Shown: positions 38,601 through 51,000 of the stretch, piece after piece
Position numbering within the stretch: the stretch's first letter is position 1
Layout: every line of letters starts with the position of its first letter
NCBI GenBank assembly: GCA_963281255.1
Contig: OY725490.1
Span: 3,286,001 to 3,350,000 of the forward strand
Source: Aphrocallistes beatrix
Taxonomy: Eukaryota > Porifera > Hexactinellida > Sceptrulophora > Aphrocallistidae
Direction of reading: 5' to 3'
Length of the DNA: 64,000 nt
Translations under genes and position numbers: made by a program
The notes under the pieces: generated by a model
Told to the model about the DNA's origin: nothing
The model's input: the letters and a program-made list of their open reading frames with translations, nothing else
Databases searched by the model: none

Positions 38601-41600
38601 CTTTAAACTAAAAGAATACACTGTTGAGTTTTCAGAGGTTGATCCTCACACTAAAGTAAGTGAACAATCTAAAAGCGAATTTTCAATCCAACACGATTCA
38701 TGATAGGACATATCAACCTTTAACGTAACTTTAACTTGAATTAATTAATGAAATATGCAAAATGTATTAGGTCCATTAAACCATAGTATAAATCTTGCTC
38801 ACTTGGTAAGTTCCACCTTCTTCTGTACGTGAACAGTCTTTTCACGCGCTTTGATGTAACTCGGCTGAGTTCTTGTCAAATCTCCCTCCTGTCAAAAACG
38901 CTCCTCAAAATTAGAAAGTAATAGCAAACGCATAAGATACAGGATATCGTTTATACAGCTGGCTTAATCGGGAAAAAGTTTTTTGAGTTTACAATCACCT
39001 TATCTTTGATCACTTTCTCGATAGCGGCCATTTCTCGGGCCAATCTAGCGCCCTTCTGCTTCCTATCCTTCAAAGCCTGTTCAGTATTTCCCCTCTGAAA
39101 AGCCTAAGATAGTTTCATATATTAATTTACTATTGCAGGATAACGAATGTTCATTTACTACATAGTATTAGTATGCAAGGAGTTTACCAGTTCGTTAAGC
39201 TCAGTTCTTTTCACGCTTAGCTGTTCTAGTCCAGAATCAATAGCTTGTTCAGAGTGATAGAGTAAGAATAGCTTCTCTTGAGTTTGGATTTTCACCTATA
39301 AACAACAAGCGGATATATAAAAACATTATGTGTTAAAACGCTAGGATTTTTCGTTTGTTGTTTGTTTGTCTGAATTGATTGAAGAATTGACAAGTCGTAG
39401 AGATATGAAAATTGGCATCTAGGTGTCAAATGATGAGTCTACGATTAAGTTCGAAGATCTAAGCGAAATTTTAACATCTCTACAAATAAATGGAAAACAA
39501 TTTTCAGACTTTTTATATAATACATATGGCTTCAGTATCACAATATAAATAATTATACGACTACAATAGACTGTCATTGTTAATAATTAAGACTTCAATG
39601 CCATCATTCATAGAACTAACACAGTTTAGTATCATACAATTAGCATTTACACTCACCAACTCATTATTTAGTTTCTGGTATTTCTCCGCTTCATCTTTCT
39701 CAGCTTTAGCATCCTTCTTCTCAGTCAGAATAGCCTAATTTACATGACACTAGTTTCAACTAATTCTCCATTGATTGGAACACAATTCTGGGATATACTA
39801 CAACAGAATTCGAATATTCTTCTAACCTTTTTCTTATGGTAAGTGACGGTAGTGTCTTCTTGCGTCTTCAGCATGCTGAGACGTTTATCTTCGTAGTCCT
39901 GAATCAATTCACCTGAACTGAGAACACAAATTTCATATTCAGGTTTGAACCATTTAAATTAACACATCAATCATATGATCAGTAAGCGGACTAAATAATT
40001 TGAATACGTACATCAATTTTTTTCACTTATTCCCATATAATATATTTAAATTGTCTATCAGTCATATACTACATAGGAAAAAATCAGAATTTGGCACTAC
40101 ATTTGAATTCTAAACGAAAGATGAGGATACAAGCACAACCGACATTTTAAAAAAATTGTAATATAGTATTATTAGTACGTACCTATTAAAAATTGAAAAG
40201 AATAACTTTTAAAGGGTAATTCGTCTGTAAAATAATAATCGAATTCAAATTTGAATTAATAATACGTATACCCTTTCATAAATGATTGAAAGCATAGAAC
40301 GTACAAGAAATTATGGAATATTTTAAATATTTTTGTCTACTTGGAAACGTTATCTCAAATTTTAAGATGAGTGTTCAACTAACCGACTAATCTCTTCAAA
40401 TAGATGAGTTCTTTCTTTCGGAGTTTTCATCGCGATTGCTTCAATTGCTCCCTTTAAAAACAATAAACACAGGTAGGACTACATTTTGACCAATAAACAA
40501 TTTGGTGTCGCTCAAACTTTTCATTAACCAATTTTTAAAAAATGACATCCTCCCCCCCTATCTGTGGCGCTCTTCAGAGCTATAGCAGCTCTGCTGGATT
40601 ATAACATGCGTAACTACGGATCGCCAGCTTTCATATGCCTTACTGATACATCCAAATGCATTAAAAATGTTGTCTTTATTCGCTTCCAAAGTCTCAGGTC
40701 AGTTAGCAACAATATAATTTTATATTCACTGTCATCAGAGCAAATCGAAATATTTCCCGCGTGATCGCTAACATCTGTACTGCAATTACCTGAAAATCGT
40801 AGATTAATTACATGTGTTGGCTTATTTGGCTTTATAAATCACTGAATAGACATTGATAACAGCGTTTTCTCACATCAAAATCTCTTTCGTATTTAGAGTG
40901 GGCGCAGATTTGATTAGATTTTAATTTTTAAATGACGGAATAAAAGAGAGTTTCAGAATCCGGCGAGGGCTCCATTTCGCACCCAACAATTCTAAATAGG
41001 AGCAGGGGTTACAATTCCAACTCAGTGGAGACAAAATTACCTTTAAATAACTTCGCCCCCCCCCCCAACGTTATTCGGAGATCGACGCCACTGCGTACGG
41101 ATATGTTAATTAATGAAGTATAGTCTACACTAGTTATTAGTTAAACCTGAAAATCAATGGAATAAATAATTATACAAAATTATAATCAATCTGATTTGTT
41201 TAAAAATGTAAAATTTAGTTTAATAATTCTTACCTGAAAAACAAGGAAGTTCTTAGCCTTAACATATATACCGATTGACTCCAGTTTCTTGTTGTAATCA
41301 GCGTGTGATACGACCTCTCCATTGATTTTGTACTCAGAGCCAGACCCGATTATCCTAGTGCATTAATTTAATATAGAGTAATTCAGATGTCTTTGTAAAT
41401 AAGGATATTCCAAATCATCTATGATCCTTGGGGGTTCTTTCTAGATATTTCAGAGCAGAAAATTTTGGATTTAAAACCATTTTATTCCCAATCGAACATA
41501 AGAAATCAATAAAAATTGATAATTCCGTAAAAATACAGGAAACTTCTGGATTTAGTAAAAAAGTTTGTAAGGTGCTTAGGGGCTTAGCTAATTAGCACTC

Positions 41601-42024
41601 AAAAGACATGAGAATTCTAAATGTTCGAAATGAGTATAAAGAAATGTTCAAAAGTAGTAGGCAAGCGAGTATAGGAATCGGAATGATACATTGCAATATC
41701 TGAAGTATTTAATAAGGGTATTGCTACTCAAGGGGGCATACACAACCCCCAAAAGAGGGCAAGACAAAGGTAGGGTCATGTCCCATTAATACCTTTTGTC
41801 TTACCCTCTTTTGGGGTTGTGTATGCCCCTTGAGTAGTGATACCCTGAAATACTTATCAGATATTGCAATGTATCACACCGATTCCTATTGTGAATCTTA
41901 GACGTTGAAATATCGAAAATTCTTTCACTAATACCAATTCTTTCACAAGAAACGTACCCAAGCGGAGATCAAATGGGTCCTAGCTGACCTCCGCTTGGGT
42001 ACGTATCCTTACTATTAAAACACG

Positions 42025-42091
<67 letters not shown>

Positions 42092-45000
42092 TGCCAGACA
42101 CAGAAAGCTGATTTTTGGCATGTGGGAGTCTTTTGGCTATGGCTCCACTAAGTTCTGAGCTCAGACGAAAATGTCGACTCATCATGCAATAAAATCAGAA
42201 TAAATTCGTAAAATATATAGTAATCCTATAAAAAACTTCCAAAATGTTAGGCTTCTCTCAAAAATCTAAATCAAGTCAAGACAGAGAATATATCAACGGA
42301 ATGAGCTTTATTATTTTTTGTCAACATCAGAATTAGGAAATATCGACTTTAATCGAAATATAACTTTTTTTAAATTTTTCTGTCGGCTGATTAATCATTT
42401 TGCATAAGAAATATTTTCTTGAATATACTATATATATAGTATATGCATAATAGTATATTTCCTGTCTTGGGCTTGGAAACAAAAATTCTATATTATACGT
42501 GTACGGATATTTAAGAATTAAATGGCAGCACAAGTATTTGCCTCTTCAATTGATTTAATAATTGAACTAATTTTAGGAAATCTATATTTTTTGGAACTAT
42601 CAGAATGAGACCCCACCCCAAGAAGTGGCTTGGAAATTTTAAATTATATATTCTTCCAGGGAGAAGAGCAAATACACTGAACCTACAAACGGAAACTCTA
42701 CTATAGCGGTTACCCACACATAACCGTCATTTAAACTATAAAACTAGTCATGGTTAGATACATGGTGGTGACATGTCATGTTGTTTCAATGGGTATGTCC
42801 ACACTTTCAATGCTAGACTTAGACCAACTAGCATGAGAGAGGAATGTTACATTATCTTTACTCGTCTCAAGAATGCAACCACCTCTGCTAAATCTGTCAG
42901 AAAAATACTTCGTCACGCATTTGCCTCTGCCATGTATTACCACCAGGGACTCTATGTCTGCTATAATGATAACATCCTCATTGGATACGTGCTTCATGTC
43001 GTAGGGAGAGTCAACTCGTTCAAGACTAGTTTGCTGTTAACATTGCCTCCGTAAGAAGCAGTGAATATTGAGTTGGACTTGGTGAGGATGAGGAACTCTC
43101 TCGTGTCGCGTTTATCATAAAGGAGCATTGGAGACTCAGTTAGTGCTAAACACAAACTGAATTCGTATTCCCATAATTTGGTAGCTGTCCCCGTTGTATT
43201 TGCTAATAAATCAGTCAAATGGACAGCTTGCACCTTGCAACATTCTGCATCTGCTATAGCGACCAATGCAGTAGAGGAACCGTCCAATATATATATTCCT
43301 TTCGGCTGGAGAATGGATGTATGCGAAAAATACTCAAGTTTCTCGAGTTTAGAATTCTTGTGAGTAAGTCGAGATACTCCGATACCACCATATACAGGGT
43401 AGGTGAAAAACACACTGTTAGAACTTGATATCGTAAAATCAAATGGAACCTCGAAAGAAAATGGCATTTTTGTCCATTTACAAAACTTGCCAGCATTAAG
43501 GGGAGAATCAAGGTTGGTTTGGGAAGGGGGGGCCGTGGTTGACTCCCATTGATCAGCTTGGTCCACTTGGTTCCATTCATCAGGTTGATACCAGTTATCA
43601 GGTTTGCCCCATTGATCGGATTGATTCCATTCATCAGGTTGATCCCAGTTATCAGGTTGGCCCCATTGATCGGATTGATTCCATTTATCAGGTTGGTCCC
43701 ATTCATTTGCTTGATCCCATTTATCTGAAGTGCCAGTCCAGTCGCCAGTGTTGACAAAGTCCTCTTCGGACATCGTATCAGGTCCCCAATTGTTGGACCA
43801 ACGTATTGATACACTACTGTTGTTATGTTTAGTTTGTGATTTTCCCTTCCTTTTTTTCTCTCCTTTTGCTTCAACACTTTTCAATATAGTCACGGGTCTG
43901 GCACTACTTAAGTCAGGTTCCTGACTCCTATATACTTGTAGAGGATTAGTGGACATATAAAAATAGTCAAAACCTCTCATCTTCACCCTCACAAAATCCA
44001 TTGAACAGTCACTCAATGCTACGCTTGTACTCACTTCATTATCAGGAAAATGTGCTGAAGAATGTAATTTCCTAACAATTCTGTTGTTGGGTTTCGCGTC
44101 AGTTTGAAATAACAATCTGGAAAGAGTGGCAATTCGTGGCGGGCAGAATCTTCTATCTGAGCAGACTCATTGGAAGCAATACAATCCTGTATTTGTGAAG
44201 ATCTCATAGAAAATGTTTTACTTAGTTGATCAATGGCATTCTGGCGTTCTCGCTTAACATCTTCAATCAATTCATCGTAATAGATGTTAATTTGGTGAAG
44301 TAACTCTTGAAATTCAGATTCCCCATTACTAAGTAGTTCTTTTAAGAATGATATGGTATTATTCTTTAGGGATTTATTCTTTGCTTTGTATTTTGTGCTC
44401 TTTTTCCCTTTATGACTCATTCTATGTATATCGGTTTCTAAACAATTACACTATTTGAGTCAACTCTCCAACAGAGCAATGCATAATTAAGCTATATTAT
44501 CAAAATGAAATGAATACTATCTAACCAATTAGATACTAGTAGTCAATAGTTTCTAAATTAATAAGGTACTTAGCTCGTAGATATACGTAGGGATAATTCT
44601 AATAAAAATGATTGAGGAAATTGTTTAAGGCACAAGAAAAGCTTTTTGAAAAAATGCAAAGTTATATCATAGTTGGAAGTTGGAGCTATTCACGAGAAGG
44701 AATCTCAGGAGACAAGAAAGAGAGAATAAATTTTTGTTGAGCACTATCTCGTATAATATTGTACGAATGTTTGAATACGCTATAAACTTGAATACAGTAT
44801 TATCTAGATTAGAGAGGAAGATTCGACAAAGAGATATAGAAAGTTATATGACGGACTTTATGGTGTTTGCCAGCCGAACAACGCAAGCGATGAAAGTCTG
44901 CTTGAATGATCATATTCATAAGTTGAGTCTATTCTAAATTTCCTCAGATAATGAGGCCCTCCCCTGTAAATGGACCAGTCATATGCAGTTACCCTATTTA

Positions 45001-48000
45001 TGACAATAACTTAGTTCCTTCATTGATATTTGAGGAATTGATGATATGAATCCATAATAATTCAACTGATCATTACTTTTCTTAATTCTCGATTTAGAAG
45101 ATATCCTTGTACCGCCTAGCATTTTTCATGCGTTGATTTCTAGGAGTAATACAAATATCTAATAAACTTTTCTGTAATAGTTTTTGTTGGAAATATATTT
45201 AGAGAGTTCAAATAAAAAAACGTGCAATGTAGCACCGATCTATCCATTCGGTCGGCGCCTATGTCGTGAATATTTCGGCCTTTCTTTTACACTTTATTGA
45301 AACAAGCATTATTAACTAACAAAGTCTATTCACTCATAAATAACATATACGTAAGTGTGATGATAGATTGCTATGAAAGTCTACCATTCAGATACTACAA
45401 TCATCATACCAGGGGTGGCGCTAGGGGGACAGGGGGGGGCTACAGTCCCCCCTGTCGGGGAATTCCTGGCGCCACCCCTGTCTCAAACGCAAATACTACA
45501 GCATCATTATGCTACTACAGTGGAACCTGTTATAAGGCCATTCTATATAACGGTCACCCAGGGTTCCATCTCGGATGCTAAATTTGGGGGGAAGCGAACC
45601 CCCAGTAGATAGAACCCTGGTCACCTGTACATAACTGCCATATTTGTACAGTCCCTTGGGTGGCTGTTATAGACAGACAGGTTTCACTGATATTAATACT
45701 ATAATGTTAAAGTATACAGTATACTATGCGGGTAGTCCTAGTCTACGTGTGTGGTATGGACGGTCTATTTAGTGCATTGGCGCCAAAAGCAACTTTCCCT
45801 AGTTATCAGACAACATGTGTAATCTGATAAAAATATTGAGAAAAATATTACTGCTATAAACTTATTTTCTATTGAACAAAAGGGAAATAACAGATATGAT
45901 TTAAGTTATTCAATAAAAGGACGATGATCCGACCACAAAACACAATGGCGAAATGTCTTTCAGCACATCAAAATTAATCCCGTCAACTAATTCCTGGATC
46001 TGCTTCATATGCAAGATTCCAAACAATACATAATATCAAATAATCCAATTCTATCCCTAATATCCGAAGGGACACTGAGTTATTTTATTCAATATTTTAT
46101 TCAATACCCATGTATTAGCAAATAAAATATAAATATACGGTCATAATATATTGCATTCCGCCATGTGGTAATACAAATATGATGGAATCAGGCGGGAAAA
46201 TTCCAATTAATTAAACTGAATTAATGTGATAGTCAGCGGTTTCAGACTAACAACTGCAGATATAAATATAAATTTCTCTTTTATGCAAATTCTAAGCTGT
46301 TCCAATCTTAGTATAAATATAACTCAAAGGTATAAATACATATAAATTGGAAATAGCAAGAACTAATCATATTTGCAATTGCTTAATGCACATACACAGA
46401 GATTGTAGGAGGATATTCTGCAATCTGTAATAAGAAATGTTTTACTTATTTAATTATTAATAATCCTCGAGGTTATCGTAGTATAGCTCTTGAAATCTTT
46501 GTTTAAAATTGAGTTTTAAAATATGCTTTTCTCTTCCTCTACTTTACAAGTAACTTATTATATAATTTACAAATTTCAAAAATACATAGGGGATAATTTA
46601 GCCTACCGTTTAATATTTAATATACGTATCTATCATTCTATGTGTAAGAGAGTACGGAGTTCAATAATTTGAATTTTAGCGACTAATGTCAGTTACACTA
46701 CATACAGACCTTGGAGATATCAAACTAGAACTGTTCTGTGAGGAAACGCCTAAAACCTGCGAGAACTTCCTCGCACTGTGTGCAAGCAATTACTATTGCG
46801 GCTGCGTCTTTCATAGGAATATCAAAGGTTTCATCGTGCAAGCGGGAGATCCAACTGGAACAGGAAAAGGTGGCGAGAGTATCTGGGGGAAACCGTTTGA
46901 AGATGAAATACGAGACGCACTGAAGCACAGCACGAGGGGCATTCTAGCCATGGCTAACAGTGGCCCGAATACTAATGGTTCTCAGTTCTACATCACCTAT
47001 GCGAAACAGCCGAGTTTAGATCTACAAAACACGGTATTTGGCAAGGTGATAGACGGCTTTGACACGCTGGCGAGTCTAGAGATGGTGCCTGTCGATGCTA
47101 AGACTTATCGCCCTACGCGAGACGTGATGATGAGGAGAGTAACCATACACGCAAACCCGATAGCTCATTAGGATCATAATTGGTTTAGAGATCTAGTAGC
47201 TAATTATCAGAATATCAAGTTAGCTAACATGTCAGGGTTACTCTGCATACATTAATAGGATTGTAGAAGGGATATAAAATACACTGGGAATATATCCCAG
47301 TTAGGCCAGAAAGAGAATAGACAAATGATATCATAAGTATTCAGTATAGTATCCGCCGATATGTGGGTATAAAGTGTAGTGTACAATATGCATTATTTAT
47401 TTTGATCTATAAATTTTCTTCACTATCGTAGCGTGTTTGTAATCAGATGGAAGTTCGCATCACGAAAACAGAATTCAAAAGAGAATTAATTCAAGCCTGT
47501 AGCAACAACAATACAACAAAACTCATCTCCATTTTCCATGAGGAATACAGCAGCATTGGATTGATACTAGCCGAAGTAGTACTGGAATCTTATCTCTGTA
47601 CGGACGTTTGTGAGCAGATAATCTGTCAGACGGTAGAGAAGGGATACACAGACGTGGTGCAGATTCTGATAGAGCAAGCATTCAACTTCACCTCTCGCAC
47701 GCACAGAGGCTACCCGGTACAGATAGCCTGCAGGAAGGGGCACATAGTACTCGTCAAGAATCTAATCTATCAGATGGACCAGAAGAAAGAACCATGGCAA
47801 ACTTTGGAAGGAAGCGAATCTCTCGTGACGATATGCACACAGAATGGACGCTTGGATATTTTGGAATTGCTGGTGAATCGTGGCATCGCGCTTGAAGTGA
47901 AAACTGTCATGCCTCTCCCTTACTACGCGACGATTAACGGACACCAAGACGTGCTCAGGTACCTCCTACAGAATATGAACCCAAGTTTCGACGTAAACAC

Positions 48001-51000
48001 ATCCATGAAAACAGTTGGTAATACAGAGCATACGTTCAATCTACTACACATCGCATGCGTTACAAACCAGGCACACATTATTCGATTCCTCATCGAGAAA
48101 CGTGCTAAAATCTCTAGAAGTATTGTGGAGCGCTTTCCTGAATGCATTGCACGTGCTCTAGAGCAGAAACTCAGTGTGTACAAAGTAGGCGATCATGAGG
48201 GAGAGGGGGATGAGAGGGGGGAACAGTATTCAGCGATATGGAATGGAATATCCATGGAGTGCTTCCCAGCCAAAGTCCTGAATGATAATTACAAGTCTAT
48301 CGTGGAAGTGGAACTCAGTTCCTGTGAGCTGAAAGAGGTGGCACATGAAATATACCTTCTCGAAAATGTTGTCTCGATCGACCTATCTCTCAATTGTTTG
48401 GAATATCTAGACACTTCAAGGACAGTGGAATGGAACTGTAGCAAATTAGAGATACTGAATGCAAGCAAAAATAGAATACAATTCATTCCCAACGTTGTGT
48501 TCACCAGCTTACCATTGCTCATTCAATTGGATCTCTCCTATAACAGAATCGAAGAAATGGATATTGAGAATTCAAATGAAACACCCGAAGAGAAATGGAA
48601 CTTGTCTAATTTAGAGTTTCTAGATGTGAGTAATAACTCTATTTCGATTCTTCCAGAAAGTCTCTCGACACTGCAAAGCTTGAGAACATTTCAAGCTAAC
48701 AGAAATATCATCAAATATATACCGAAATCTTTTGCGAAGAGTACGCATAAACTGGAGACACTGAACCTCGCTGAGAACAAACTGGAAACACTTCCAAAGA
48801 ATATGTCACGTAATTGGAGCTCGAGCCTACAAACGCTCATTCTGAAGGATAATTTATTGTATGAGATATCGCCTGAAGTATGCCAGCTCAATCACCTCCA
48901 GACTCTAATCCTCTCGCATAACCGTATACGCTTCTTCCCACAGTACACTGAATGGCAAACTCAAACACTACAAAAACTAGATGTATCACACAATAAGCTA
49001 TTCTTCACAGTAAATAGCAGCAGCACTCCAGATGAGAGGAAATTCGCTAAAGGAATGAATTTATTTTCCCAACCAAAGTATAAACAACAGTTTATGCCAA
49101 AAGCACAGTCCATGGATTTCTCCAGCAATCCAAGCATCGAGGAGACGTACGAAATTCCAGTAGAACTCTGGGCCAATACGTTAATGTACTTGGACCTCAG
49201 TGGCAATAAGATATCCATTTTACCTGATTACATCGGTAATCTGACTTCATTAGTAAACCTCAACCTCAGCAACAATAAAGATCTAACGACATTACCTCCT
49301 GCGTTAGGGCGACTAAAAAACTGTTTCCAACTTGGAATAGATAACCTGCGACTCAACAACTTGCCACACACAACCAATATTGAAGGATCAAGGACGAAAG
49401 TTATCCTGCATTTTCTTCACACTGAATTGAGGAATTCCGTACCATCTCGACGCATGAAATTGATGGTTGTGGGACTAGCGGGACAGGGAAAGACGACACT
49501 GCTACAAGCGTTAAAAAGCGGTGGATCAAAAACAGATTCCCCACTACACAAGTCCACGGCTACAAATGGCATTGAAATCAACAAATGGACGTTAGGAGGT
49601 GGTAAAGAAAATAAACATAAGCTGGGTCCTCAGGTTGAATTCAGTACTTGGGATTTGGGAGGTCAAGAGGTGTACTATGCCACTCATCAATGTTTCTTAA
49701 CGAAAAACACCCTCTACCTGCTCGTATTCAAGTTAACAGATGGAGAGGAAGCCATTCTACAGCTACAACCCTGGCTTCTTAACATTCAAGCCAGAGCTCC
49801 AAATTCCCCTGTCATCATAGTGGGAACGCACGTGGACGAGTTTAAAGAAGAAACGCTCAAAATGAATGTAGCTGATATAAATCAAAAAGTTGAGAAACTA
49901 TATTTTGCGAGCAATCAGAATACCTATCCGAAGATCATAACCACTGTGTTTGTGTCATGCACAAAATCCACGAATATCGATGTTCTGACTCGAACGATCT
50001 ACGAGAGTGCCTCTAATCTGGAGATAGCTGATACGAAGGAGAAAGTTATAGGACAATTGGTACCGAAAAGTTATCTCGAACTTCACTATAAAATAGACAA
50101 GGAAAGAGAGGTCAGGAGAAATGAAGGCAAGATGCTCATTTTGCATTATGGAGACATGGAGAGAATCGCGTCCACAGTACAAGACGAGGATTTGCATAAT
50201 AAAGCAGAGTTAGATCGGGCAGCTAGCTTTCTTCATAACAATGGATATATTCTGCATTATGAAGAGCTCATTGGACAACTTTCAGATCTCTACTTCATTG
50301 ACCCGACTTGGATATGTGATATGTTCGCACAAATAGTGACAGTGAAAGAGAAGAATAATTGGGTTAAGAATGGCATCATTAAGGAGACAGATTTACAATT
50401 TATCTTCCAAAACCAAGAAAAATATCTTTACAGCCAGTATAACTCTGAATACCTGTATATCATGGAGAAATTCGAGATATTAATCGACATAGGAGACGGC
50501 CGGCTGTTGATACCATCAATGCTACCTCTCGACAGACCACACTTGGTAGACGAAATAATACCCAATGACTATGACTTGGAATTAAGAAATAATTTCGAAG
50601 AATCTGAAGAATTCGAAGGACCAATCACCATCACAAAACAGAGCACAATCATACGAAGACGCTTCTATTTCTCCTTCATACCGAGCGGTTTCTGGAACAG
50701 ATTGCTGTCGCGAATCCTAGTTAGGATTCTACGCCGTGAGTACAAAGAATCTGTAGATTTCTCGCTAAACATCAACACACAGCAGTTGTTGTACTGGAGA
50801 AGAGGAATAGCGATGCAATCCAATGATTGTAGGTTCGTGATAGAATCCATTTCAAAGTCTCAATTCGAACTAGGGGGCATGCAGCCAGGAATGGCGTACA
50901 AACGAAACACTTTCCTTCTCAAAAGTATAGATTTTGAAATGAACGATTGTATGATGAATGAGGGAGTTGACATCGTCGTGCACTCCAACACGTACAACTT

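Larger units (their letters stand above)
28424..39917 (-). other. SMC1A: SMC1 N-terminal coiled-coil exons
   Basis: Ten exons encode the ascending coiled coil, from [12 protein letters not shown] through [27 protein letters not shown] and EEYHRLKE to [10 protein letters not shown]. The exon pair 29349-29563 / 28424-28637 joins through a GTCAGT donor and an AAAG acceptor in phase 2, which keeps the alignment to human SMC1A ungapped. The intron 32992-38802 hosts the SRCR receptor kinase gene. The intron 29564-32750 hosts the xylosyltransferase gene. Confidence 0.9.

Noticed and set aside
42029..42090. Replication origin or centromeric AT tract
   Set aside because: A plain TA dinucleotide repeat; nothing else supports a special role.
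43254..43877. Minus-strand 207-residue frame with Asn/Gly/Ile repeats
   Set aside because: It is a second reading frame of the Trp-repeat DNA; the tandem repeat keeps all frames open. The Trp frame is longer and has coherent flanks.
44680..44937. 85-residue basic frame
   Set aside because: No domain, no TATA-like motif at the usual distance and no homologous partner in the window; too short to support alone.
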